Shown here in pieces: positions 1 through 10,099 of a DNA stretch of 20,000 nt. The translations under genes and the position numbers were made by a program. Under the pieces are notes generated by a model. That model was given only the letters and a program-made list of their open reading frames with translations. It ran no database searches and was not told where the DNA came from. This stretch comes from Cochliopodium minus (taxonomy: Eukaryota; Discosea; Himatismenida; Cochliopodiidae). The stretch spans positions 1 to 20,000 of the forward strand of contig JAMYWO010000107.1 of assembly GCA_024220525.1 (NCBI GenBank). Reading direction: 5' to 3'. The first letter of the stretch is position 1; every line of letters begins with the position of its first letter.

Positions 1-166
1 TTTTTATTTTTATTTTTATTTTTATTTTTATTTTTATTTTTATTTTTATTTTTATTTTTATTTTTATTTTTATCTTTTAATTTTATTTTTATTTTTATTA
101 TTTTTATTATTTTTGTTTTTATTTTTTATTTTTTTTTTATCTTTAATTTCTTTTTTTTAAATATAG
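1..166. repeat. TTTTTA hexamer repeat in an intron
   Basis: Bases 1-72 are about twelve near-perfect copies of TTTTTA. They decay into T-rich sequence up to the acceptor (atatag) ending at base 166. Because the exon at 167 opens in frame without an ATG, this tract is most likely the 3' part of an intron of the coiled-coil gene and doubles as its polypyrimidine tract. Confidence 0.8.
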
Positions 167-3022
167 GTTCTAAAAATTTTGAACGGGGAAGTGATCAAAG
201 AAAATTTTGATTTGTCTGGTTCTCCGACTCTTTCTGTTCCTATCCAAAAAACAACTCTGTAAAAAAAATTTTTAAATTGAAAAAATTTGAAATAAATTGT
301 TAAAAAATTTTGAACATTTAAAAATAGGGAAGCAACAGAAAGAAGATTGAAAGAACAATTGCAGGTGAAAGGAACGAAAAGAAACGAGATATGGGGAAAC
401 TGGGTGGAGTACCTGAGACTCAACGTGAAAAACATAGAAAGCAACGAAGAAACAGAACAACCTTCCTCCTCCTCCTCCCCTTCAACTTCTTCCTTTTCTT
501 CTTCTTCTTCTTTTCCTAACAAAGTTTTTTATGAAAAATCGTTATCCATATCTTCCGATAATTCCGATATCTCCGAAAACGATATTACGGCTGTATATAA
601 AGATCAGAATGCTACAAACACAAATAATAATAACACTACCAATCCAATTATTAATAATAATAATAATTTTTTTGGCGGGAATGGTACGAAGAATCTTTTT
701 ACTTATTCTGAGATTTTCATCAAGGTTGCTTTTGATGATTTGATCGAGAGCATTTTGCTGGATTTTCCTGATCTCCTTGGTATCTAACTTTTTTTTTTAA
801 CAATTTATCGACTGATTTATTTATTTTGATCCAAAAAAAAGAATAAATTTAAAAAATAATAATTTTAATATTACCATTACTTTATCTTCAATTTTTTTAT
901 TCTAATCCTTTTTTTAAAAATATATTCATTTCAATCTCAATTTTTTTAATTTATTAAACTTTTTTTTATTTAATAAGGAACATTCCTGATTCAAAAAGTG
1001 TTCATTCATGCATTGGAAATAAACGAGACTCAAGCGATGATGATAGCGGAGTTTTTAAAATTTTGTTCGCAAAATGAAAAGATAGTGAAAGAAAAGGAAA
1101 ACATAAAACTCATTTCACAGGTCATTTCTTCTTTTCGCAACAATGACTCTTTTTTCTCCAAAGAAAAAATTCGAGAGCCTCGCCACATACCTTTCATCAA
1201 CGTCTACAATATCAACGGAATTGTTGGTAAATTTTTTATTTTTATTTTATCTTTTTGAATATTTATTTTTATTATATTTTTATTTTTTAAATCAATTTTT
1301 TTTTTTTTTTTCAATTTTACAAGTAAAGTTATACCTAGAAAAAAAAAAATATTAACATTATAAAACTTTCTTTGAATTTTTATTTTTAAAAAATTATTCA
1401 TTTTTTTATAATTGAATTATTTTATTTGTTTGTTCCAAAATTTTATTTCATCTTTTAAATTTTTATTTTAATATCTTTTTTATTTTTAATTTTATTTCAT
1501 TTTTAAAAGTTTAAACTTTTTTTTTGAAAAAAGATGTTTTGTTGAGCAGTTGGTGCCCGATATGGGATTATTTGGAAAGTCCAAACAGAACTAGCCAAAT
1601 AAACCAATACAGTTGGGCTTTGAACGGAAATACGTGGGAAAAATTCAAAACTCTCCTCTCTGAGTTGTCTTCTCATCAATTCAAAGATTCCCTTACCCAA
1701 CAAATCAACCTTTTACAAGAAGAACAAGTATAGAAATTTATTTCATCTTTTTTTTAACAACATTATTATTTGTCTTAAATATTTCTAATATTTTCATATT
1801 TTCAATTTTCAATTTGTTTTATTTTTTGTTTCAAATTTAAGATATTTTGCATTTTCATTTTTTATAATTTTTTGTTAATTTGTCTTAAATTGTAAAATTA
1901 TTTATATTTTATTTTTTTTATTTAAATTAATAAATTTTTTAATTTCAAATTTTTGATATTTTGCATTTTCATTTTTATGATTTCTTATATTTTTCATTTT
2001 TTTAATTTCTTTTATTATTTTTATCATTTTTTTTGTCATTTTAAAGATCAAATTGTACACCAACAATCTCGAAAACGAAGAAAACAAAGAAGAGAAAGAA
2101 AGCGAGTTTAATCTTCTTCAAAAAAAGCTGAACATTCTCACCCAACAAGAATCAGACATAGAAAAGAAAATAAGGGAGCTGGTATCTCAACTAGAAAATG
2201 TGAGAATCGAAAAACAAAAAATAGAATCTGTTCTCATTTCTCTAGAAAATAACAATTTGAATTCTCTTTCAGAGTCTGTCAAACTTCGAGCAGAAAGCAT
2301 TGTAAAGCAGATCGAGGAGAAAAAGAAGCAGATTTCCGAGTTTGACAAGTATGATCAACTTTTGAGGGACTTTCAGTCTCACCTTCTCCTTCCTACCAAA
2401 AAAACCTTGGAAACAAGTAAAATCAATGATCTTTCTTTTATTAATTTGATAATGTTTTATTTTTATTAATTATTTTTACTTTTATTTTATTTTATTTTTG
2501 CATTATAAAATTTATTTTTTAATTCTATTTTTTAATTTATTAAATTTTTATTTTTTTAATTTTAAATTTCATTTGTTTACTTTTTATTTTTTTATTAATT
2601 TTCATTTTTTATTTTCTTTTATTTTTTAATTTAATAATTTTTTATCAGGTATTTATCAGATGGAAAACAAGTTGAAGGATAGATTCTTCATGACGATAAA
2701 AAAGTTGCTGGAATGTATCATAGAATACGGAGAGACAGATAAGATCACCAAGATTTTGTCGATCGAAGATATCCGCAACAAAATCGAGTTGATGATCAAG
2801 TTCATCACCAACCAGCCTCAACTGTTGGAGATCAACAACCTCTTGCAGCAAATTGACATCATGAAAAACCTTTCTTATGAAAAAATTATTTATTTCGATG
2901 AAAGCATCTCCTTGGAATTGTCTGATGAAGAACCCATTTTCATTGAAAAAGGTATCATTGAAGAGATCAGAAGATCTAACGAAGAGTTGCTCGAGAGAAT
3001 GACCAACAAGAATCTTTTTTGA
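167..3022 (+). CDS. Unknown coiled-coil protein, 5' end outside the window
   Basis: I do not recognise this protein. Six exons join in one frame: 167-258, 328-779, 978-1226, 1534-1727, 2047-2416 and 2649-3022 (TGA stop), giving 576 visible residues. No in-frame ATG precedes the first exon, so the gene starts upstream. Visible parts, in order, are a short basic/charged helix (ATERRLKEQLQ), a Ser-rich then Asn-rich linker (exon 328-779), a mainly helical region with scattered Trp (978-1727), and a long Glu/Lys/Gln heptad-like coiled coil (2047-2416). Last comes a helical C-terminal domain ending RMTNKNLF. The Ser/Asn tract looks like low-complexity insertion typical of AT-rich amoebae. The layout suggests a cytoplasmic scaffold or cytoskeletal protein, but this is inference from composition only. 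The gene model is firmer than any functional call. Confidence 0.8.
1227..1533 (+). other. Intron of the coiled-coil gene
   Basis: This 307-nt T-rich intron runs from donor gtaaat to acceptor aaaaag. An earlier AG at 1508-1509 would keep the frame but meets a TAA at 1512, so the acceptor at 1532-1533 is preferred. It joins a phase-1 codon cleanly. I see nothing else in it. Confidence 0.7.
1728..2046 (+). other. Intron of the coiled-coil gene
   Basis: This 319-nt T-rich intron (donor gtatag, acceptor taaag) joins phase-0 exons. It contains a repeated phrase, ATATTTTGCATTTTCATTTTT, at about 1841 and 1957, which suggests a small local duplication. No coding potential is seen in it. Confidence 0.7.
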
Positions 3023-3235
3023 AAAAAAAAAAAATTCGATTTGATTTTGCTTTTGAAAAAAAATAATTTAATTTTGTCAGAACAAAGTTAATCTGTATTA
3101 CTAAAATAATAAAATTATTAAAGATACTTTTATTTACTCATTCATTGTGTGAAATTGGAAAATAAAAGTTGAAAGAAGAACAAAGAAGTGTTCGATAACT
3201 TTTACTCATTGAAAATTAATAAAAATAAAAAAAAA

Positions 3236-5099
3236 ATGATTCTTTCTCTCATTTTTATTATAGCGGCGATAATTAGGGTTTTATTATTCTCTTTTAAAGT
3301 TGATGATATGATTTTATGGCTTCCAGAATTATCAACCCAACTCACCAAATGGAAAGGATTGAGAGAATCATTATTTTTGAACGAGATTGGAGTTTCAATC
3401 TATAGTGGGAATTCTATCAAACAACCTCCTATTCTCTTATTTTTTTTCCAACAGATTGAAAATACTATACATTCATTGGGATGGGCAGAATATGAAACAT
3501 TGATTTATAATTTTCTTTTTATTCTATTTGATTTGTTGATTGCTTATTATTTATCTCAAATAGCCCATTCTTTTGTTGAGACTAAAGAATATAAAAAAGA
3601 TGAACAAAAAGAAATAAAAATCAATCTGCATTATATCCTCCCATTAGCATATTTATTCAATCCATGGTCTATTGCAAGTAAGGAAAAAAATATTAATTTT
3701 ACATTATGTTATAAACCAATGATATCATATCTTCTATTTTATGTTTTTATTGAAGAAAATGATCGATTAAAAGATCAAATATATTGATATAATATGATGA
3801 ATTAGATTGAATGAACAATATAAATGGATTTTATGTTGAGATATCAATATCTACAGATTATACTTAGTTTTTTTATTCACCGAATTTAGTTTGTTTGTCA
3901 AAATCGATGGCAATAGTGCATAATCTATTTATAATTCTCTCCTTCAAACATGCATTCAAAAATGTGATCCTCTCAGCATTCTTCATCTCCCTTTCTTCCT
4001 ATCTGACAATGTATCCAATCCTCTTGATAATCCCCCTCTATTATCTAATTCTCCAAAACAATGATAAAGATAACGATAATGAAAATGAAAATGAAAATGA
4101 AAATGAAAATGAAAATAAAAATATCAGTAATAATGATAATAATAATAATAATAATAATAATAAAGATAAAAAAGATAAAAAAGATAATAAAATAAATCAA
4201 CAATATAATTATATAGGCAGAGGAAGATTATTTTTAGTTTGGGTTGCTATTAGTATCAGTTTTTTTGTTTTTATCAGTTATGAGTTGATGGGAAGAAAGT
4301 GGGAATGGTTGTCTCAATATTACTCTCAGTTGATGATAGTGGATCTCACACCCAACATTGGTTTGTTTTGGTATTTTTTCACCGAGGTTTTCAAACACTT
4401 TTCCACTTTTTTTGCTTTTTGCTTTCAGTTCTATCCTTTCCTCTTTCTTTTTCCCCTTTCTATCCGACTCAGGTAAAAAAAAAAAAATCTTAATTAAAAA
4501 ATATTAAGTAATAAAAATAAAAAAAATTTAAAATAAATAAAAAATTTGAAATTTTAATTTTGAATTAAAAAATATAAAAAAAAAAAGAAAACTTTTTGTA
4601 AAAATTTTCAAAAAAAAAAATACTTAACACAAAATAAAAATATAAAAAGAAATAAAAATACATTTTCATAATATTTTATGAAAATATTTTAATTCTTTTA
4701 TTGTTCAATTCAGTTCAATATTAATTTTAATTCAAAAAAAAAAAAAAAAAAAACAGAAATCGACCTGCATTTTACTTCTGGGTGATGTTGGCAATCATGT
4801 CCACCTTCAAATCATATCCAACACTAGCAGATGTGCAAATAGAGCTTTCTTTGCTTCCACTTTTTTATTTTATTCTTAAAAAATCAAAGATAGGGTTTGT
4901 CCTCGTTAATTTTTTCATCACCATTTCTGTTTTGGCTCCCATCTTTTGGAAAATGTGGCTTTATGATGCTACTGGTAATGCCAATTTTCCTTTTGGCATC
5001 AACCTTGTTTTGGGTGGCACTCAAATTGCTCTCATCACTGATCTTTTGAACATTGTTTTAAAATCTGATTATCTTTCTAAACACAAAATAAATAAATAA
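3236..5099 (+). CDS. PIGU: GPI transamidase subunit PIG-U
   Basis: PIG-U is a multi-pass ER membrane subunit of the GPI transamidase, which attaches preassembled GPI anchors to protein C-termini. Exons 3236-3677, 3890-4472 and 4757-5099 (TAA) join in phase to give 455 residues, close to the roughly 435 usual for the family. Recognisable family segments are an N-terminal hydrophobic helix ending in a basic residue (IIAAIIRVLLF) and GVSIYSG. LFNPWSI, the signature DLTPNIGLFWYFF and TFKSYPTLADV follow. The start is the first ATG that gives the N-terminal membrane helix. A loop after about residue 205 carries a long Asn/Asp/Glu/Lys run (4071-4200, including repeated GAAAAT hexamers) that the human protein lacks. 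It sits between membrane segments, so it is probably a tolerated expansion. The peptidase gene starts about 146 bases downstream on the same strand. Confidence 0.97.
4078..4200 (+). repeat. In-frame GAAAAT/AAT codon repeats in PIG-U
   Basis: Tandem GAAAAT units encode alternating Glu-Asn (about 4079-4120). They are followed by AAT runs encoding poly-Asn and by GATAAAAAA units encoding Asp-Lys-Lys. The tract is in frame and falls in a loop between conserved blocks. It is a coding microsatellite likely to vary in length between strains. Confidence 0.9.
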
Positions 5100-5245
5100 A
5101 ATGATTAAATTAAATAAAATTAATTTTATTATATAATTATTAATTTTAATATATAATATATCATTGATATATCAGTGCCAATATATAATGTTAATTTGAA
5201 TAACATTCAACATGATTATAATAATTGAATTTTATAAAAAAAAAA

Positions 5246-6991
5246 ATGCAAATGAAATATATGAAATTACCTTTATATTTTGACAATCATTTTATTTCTC
5301 TCGAAAGTGTTGATGAGGTCAATTTCAATGTTTCTTTGCAAATATGATTTGATTTCTGACATTTATTAAAGGGTAAAAAAAAAATGAAAATTAAAATGAG
5401 TTGATGTTTTTATCAATCAAAGGTAAAAAAATATTGGGAAATAATGAAGATGTTTTCGTTTTGAACACTGATAAGATTGAAAGGAGTATGAGATTATTAA
5501 CCAACGATGAAATATCCATCCAAGAATTTACTAAATTCCAAAGCGAACAAGTTATACCTTGGGAAGAAGAAGATAAAATTCAATTATCCTCTATTATTAA
5601 GAAAATAAAGGTAAAAAAAAAAATTAAAAATTTTTTTATTTCATTCAAACTGGAACAATTTTAATTCAAAATAATTTTAAAACTGACAAAAAAGGTGAAG
5701 CTGGAAAGATTGAACCTAAGAAGTCTTCCCGAAACAGTGTACCTTGTTCTTACAGTAAATTTATCAAAAAAAAAAAATACAAAAAAAATTCAAAATTCAA
5801 AATATTTTAGACAGGAAAAGGTTGGGGTGATAAAATTTTAAATCGTGATTTATTTATTTTGTTCACTAGAGGAAGGAGGAGCTGCATATTGCAGAGGAAA
5901 AAAGTAAAATGTTTCAATTTTTTTAATTTTTTAATTTTTTTAATTTATTTTAAATTTTTAAAATTTTTTCAATTTAATTTTTTTAAAATTTTTAATTTTT
6001 TTAAATTTCTTTTTTAGTGGTATATTCTTTCCCAGAAATTTGGTAGAGTGGAAAGAAGAGAATGTAGATAAAATCAGTGATTTATTTTTACACGAACTGT
6101 TTCACATCATTTCGCGCAACTTGTCTCCTCTTTCCAAAAATCAAGTTTATTCTATTATTGGTATTCTTTTTCTTATAATTTATTATATCAAAAAAATAAT
6201 AAAAAAAAAAAATTTTGTAGGATATGAACCCATTGGAAAAAAAATGGAATTTCCATCTGAATTAAGTAAATAAATAATTAACTTTTTAAAATTTTTATAA
6301 TTTAAAATTTTTTTGCCTTAATCAGTTAAAATGACCAATCCCGTATTTTTTTATTTTCTCTTTTTTAATGCTTCAACACCTTTTTTTTTTAAAACAAGGA
6401 TGGTAAAATTATTTAATTTTTAGTAAACGAAAATTTAATAAAATTTTAATTAAAAAAAAAGCAATTTTTTGTGAGCACTATATTCGTGTAGAATTTACAA
6501 AAAATGAAGAACATTGCTTGGTGCCTGTCATGTGTGGAAAGAGTGAGAATTGTACGAGTGGATTCTTCAGAAACTGTTTTTTTTTTAATACCTTCATTTA
6601 TTTTACTTGTTTTTATTCTTTTTGATTTGTGTAGTGCAATTAGTGTTTATCCAGATTGAAAAAAACATAGAGGAAGATTGGGTCTATTCAAGAAAGAAAA
6701 AAGCTCTTGAAGATGTTTTCATGGTTGATGAGGAAGAAGATGATGAAGAAGAGCTTGTTATTTACTCTCCCAATCTCCCTCCTTCTTTTTGGGATAAAGT
6801 TGGAAAAAATACAACCTACATTCATGTAATCTTTTTTTTAATTTTGAGCTTTGATTGATTTTTTAATAACTTTAAAGCATCCGGAAGAGATTTTGGCCGA
6901 TAATTTCAGCTTCTTGACAGGATTTCAAATAAAAAAGATTTCCTCGGAAGATATAATCAATAAATTGAAGATATTCTTTGAATACAAATAA
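5246..6991 (+). CDS. Putative HExxH zinc metallopeptidase, bacterial-type family
   Basis: Exons 5423-5610, 5695-5754, 5811-5820, 5870-5903, 6018-6160, 6221-6265, 6326-6342, 6399-6402, 6462-6575, 6635-6825 and 6878-6991 (TAA) keep one frame. A first exon at 5246-5306 is likely, giving 326 residues. The alternative start is the ATG at 5404, giving 312. The spliced protein reads LPETVYLVLT, TGKEEGGAAYCRGKN, FFPRN, HELFH (the zinc-binding HExxH), GYEPI, TNPDA, EHYIRVEF and HPEEILADNF. The last motif fits the gluzincin pattern ExxxD, so one of its Glu residues is the probable third zinc ligand. From memory, this order of motifs matches an uncharacterised bacterial protein family. No signal peptide is evident, so it is probably cytosolic. 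An acidic insert (6731-6757) separates the two halves. Substrate is unknown. Confidence 0.82.
6399..6402 (+). other. Inferred 4-nt micro-exon (GATG)
   Basis: The exon ending at 6342 closes in phase 0 after TNP, while the exon at 6462 opens with two bases of a codon. A 4-nt exon GATG, flanked by acceptor acaag and donor gtaaaa, restores the frame and completes the conserved-looking motif TNPDA. It is inferred from phase and motif only. Confidence 0.65.
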
Positions 6992-7043
6992 AACAAGTTA
7001 ATAAACAAAAACTATTTTTTTAGAAATATATATTTTTTTATTT

Positions 7044-7945
7044 TCATGTTTGTTGCATTTTGAACAATCGAGAAAAAAATTTTGAAAAATTTCTTTGGTT
7101 CTTAATAGATAAACTAGAATAAGAGGAAATGAGCAAAATTAATTGATTAAATAAAAAATTTTTGGATAATACCTTCCATGGTTCTCCATACATACCTTTA
7201 TTTAAAAATTGAATATGTGTTTAATTTAACTTTCCAATTAAAAAAGAAATTACCAGTTCTGTGTTCTTTGATTGCTCTGAAACAATCCCAAGATTTAGTT
7301 TCGAAAGCTCTACACATTTGACATATGGAACATGGTCCACAAAAAAGAATGCAAAGGATATCACCACACCAATTCATGCAATCATTTCCTCCTATTCCTA
7401 TTTGTCTTCTCAAATTATGACGAGTCCATACTGCTACACAAGGAAAACAAACACAAGCGGATACACAATGATTTATTACTTTACATTCTTGTTGAACTGA
7501 TTATTTTTATAAAAAGATTTATATATAAGACAATGAATTTAAGTGAGAGAATTTTTACCAGATGATGCAAATAACTTTGAAAATGAGCAAAGTCCTATTC
7601 ATCGTAAAATTTTAATTATTTGTGAAATTTCCTAAAAGAAAAAAGTAAGGTACCACAAACAGCCCAACAAGCACCTTTGTTATAAACAATTAATTAAGGA
7701 GATTTCAATAATATGATTAATACTTACAACAATACAATCCATCAATAACATTACATGGCAAACCGCAACAAGGTCTAAAAATTAAATAAAATGATATAAA
7801 CATTCTAATTAAAGACAAAAAAAATACGTTAAACGGTAGAACTCCCAACATTTTCCTCCATGTGATCCCCAATCCTAGAAAATTTGATTATTAAATTTTT
7901 GATTCATTTGAGATTTGAATAATTTACGTAATTAGTAAAGCTCAT
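7044..7945 (-). CDS. PLAC8-family cysteine-rich protein
   Basis: Reading on the minus strand, exons 7928-7945 (ATG), 7828-7874, 7728-7774, 7654-7674, 7559-7594, 7254-7496 and 7044-7195 (TGA) join in phase. The N-terminal part is rich in Cys (PCCGLPCNVIDG, ACWAVCG). The C-terminal half is a PLAC8 domain: CVCFPCVAVWTRHNLRRQIG, then DCMNWCGDILCILFCGPCSICQMCRAFE. Family members in plants and amoebae are membrane-associated and are linked to cell size or metal and calcium handling; the role here is unknown. Several exons are only 18-47 nt. The last exon is uncertain: without the final splice the frame stops at 7198. The 3' end converges on the peptidase gene with about 50 bases between stops. Confidence 0.83.
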
Positions 7946-8137
7946 ATAAACAGTATTTTATTAAAATAAAACAATTTTTTTTTTTTTATTTTTATAATTT
8001 TCTCTGATCACAAAATTGTAAAAAAATCAAAATATGCTCCGGGGAGTCTCTGAGGTATTATCAAAATTCAGATATTTTCCATTCTTGGTCTATTTACCAG
8101 ACATTTGAAAGTGATAAAAAAAAAAAAATTGAAACAA
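7946..8137. promoter_or_regulatory. Divergent intergenic region, PLAC8 / SET gene
   Basis: The two start codons point away from each other across 192 bases of AT-rich sequence, so both promoters must lie here. A GC-richer island (CTCCGGGGAGTCTC, about 8037-8050) contains the palindromic core CTCCGGGGAG. It stands out in otherwise AT-rich DNA and is a candidate control site. No motif was identified by name. Confidence 0.5.
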
Positions 8138-10049
8138 ATGAAGGAAGTCCTTCTTTTATTCTTATTCTTTTTTATTGTTTTTCATACATCAATGACCATT
8201 CATGATGAATCGAATCAATTGATAGATTGGTCAAATTTGATTGAATCAAAAGAAATATTTGATTTATTTCACTTTTCATTTTTAGGTATAGAAAGAGAGG
8301 AGCTTATGTTTCCAATTCGATTCAAATAGCAGATTTTGAGGATTATGGGAGAGGGATTGTAAGTTAATTTTTAAAAAAACCTTATCGTTTTCAAATGATC
8401 AGATTTCTCTTAAAGTTGGCAACAAAAGAGATAAATGAAAATGAACTTATATTGTAAGAATACAAAATTGTTGTTTTAATCTTTTCAGAATTTGTGAAAG
8501 GAAAATAGAAAGTGATCCACTCCGTAATAAAAATTTTGCTTTTTTGTGTTTTATCAATTTTTTTAAATTCTTTTTTTTTTCTTTTCATTAAAATTACATA
8601 TAAAGAGATGATAACCACCTTTTATGAAAAAGAGAGCGAATTTGGAAAGAGGATAGTGAATTACTACGATGAAATTAAAGATTTGGAAGAATTTCTGATT
8701 TACCTCATCTACCTAAAAGAAGGAGGAGAAGGAGTGAAATGGGGAGAATACACAAAACATTTGCCAACACTGGAATCATTTGCGAGCATGCCAATCAATT
8801 GGGGAAAAGAAGAAAGGGAGGAATTAAAAAAATCTCCGCTATACGAAAAAATAGAGAAGGAGAGGAATTTTCTTTTTTCTCTTTCTTCTCGCCTTTCCTC
8901 TCTTTTTAAAGGAGATCCTCTCCTCTCTCTTTTGCCTCTCACTCCCTCCAACCTTTTTTGGTCTTATTCCATTTTCAAAAGCAGAATTTTCAGAATCAAA
9001 TATCGTGACTCCCTTTCCCGTTCCCTCATTGACGTTGGTACCCTATATCAAAAAAAATTAAAAATAAAAAAATAAAAAAAAAATTTACATTTTTAGAAAT
9101 AATATTCAAATATTTGTTTTGAAAAATTAGGAGCGTTGATACCTATTGCCGATTTTTTTAATTACAGATTAACACCTGAACAAGTCCATGCAGAAATGAG
9201 CAATGGAACTTTGTACATGACTTCCAAAATTAAAATAAAGAAAGGAGAACAAATCTTCGTATTAAAAAAAATATTTTAAATAATATATTAAATAATTTAT
9301 TTATTCTTTAAAAAAGGCATCCTACTCCTCCGTTTTTTTGAATAGCATGGACTCTCTTTTTAAGTATTGTTTTTTATTTTTTATTTTCATTTATTTTTTA
9401 TTTTTTATTTTATTGCTGTAAAGTTACGGGTTCATATCGAGTGAAAACGAGATTAGAAATAATTTGAGAGGAATTTACGAATGGAAAGAAGGAGCATCTA
9501 TTACAGCAGCAAAAGAGAAAGAAAATATTTTCAAAATTCTTTACAATTCTGTCCATTCTGATTCTAAAGAGAGACCCTTTGATCCCTCCAATGATTTATC
9601 TTTTCTTCTCTATTCTTCTCACATTTCCAATAAATTTTTGTTTATTTTTCGTGTCCTTTCTTTGGATAATTCTGAAATCTCTGACCCTTCTCTTTTTCAT
9701 TCTTTGGGTAATTTTTCTTTTTTGAATTTTGTTGATTGAAATTTAATGTAAAAAAAAAAACAAAGAAAACATCAAAAAAACTAAAAAATACAAAATTGGA
9801 CAAATTTCTTTGAGAAATGAAAGAGAAGCTTTGAGAAAGATGAAACTCTTTGTTGAAAAATGGTTGGGAAGTTATCCAACCAAAATAGAAGAAGACAAAA
9901 AGAAATTAGAATCAATTCACTCTTCCCCATCCACTTTGTCTCTTTTGAAAAAAAAGCTGGCTCTCACTCAATTAATTTATGAAAAATCTATTCTCAAATC
10001 AACTAGCAAGCTTCTCGAAAAAGAAAGAATCAAACTCTCCAAAAAATAA
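8138..10049 (+). CDS. SET-domain lysine/histidine methyltransferase, SETD3/LSMT type
   Basis: Nine exons (8138-8229, 8286-8358, 8416-8453, 8489-8523, 8606-9037, 9131-9258, 9317-9363, 9424-9707 and 9766-10049, TAA) give 470 residues. The fold order matches SETD3/SETD6/Rubisco-LSMT enzymes, which methylate protein side chains with S-adenosylmethionine. It shows LIDWYRKRGAYV, then YGRGILATKEINENELIL, an inserted helical region, and ALIPIADFFNYR near residue 230. KKGEQIF, ASYS and NYGFI follow, then a C-terminal Rubisco-substrate-binding-like helical domain (YPTKIEEDKKKL, EKSILKST). Two oddities stand out. The usual Asn-His pair after the Asp is Asn-Tyr here. Residues 3-18 (VLLLFLFFFIVF) look like a signal peptide or membrane anchor. 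Intron 8454-8488 is only 35 nt. The 3' end faces anamorsin with 50 bases between them. Target protein is unknown. Confidence 0.92.
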
Positions 10050-10099
10050 AACAAAAAAATAATGAATTAAAAAATTTTGGTTTAAAAAGTTTAAGGGAT

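Noticed and set aside
1510-1535. In-frame TAA suggesting a broken exon or a reassigned stop code
   Set aside because: Moving the acceptor to 1533 removes the stop with correct phase, and all three stop codons end genes elsewhere.
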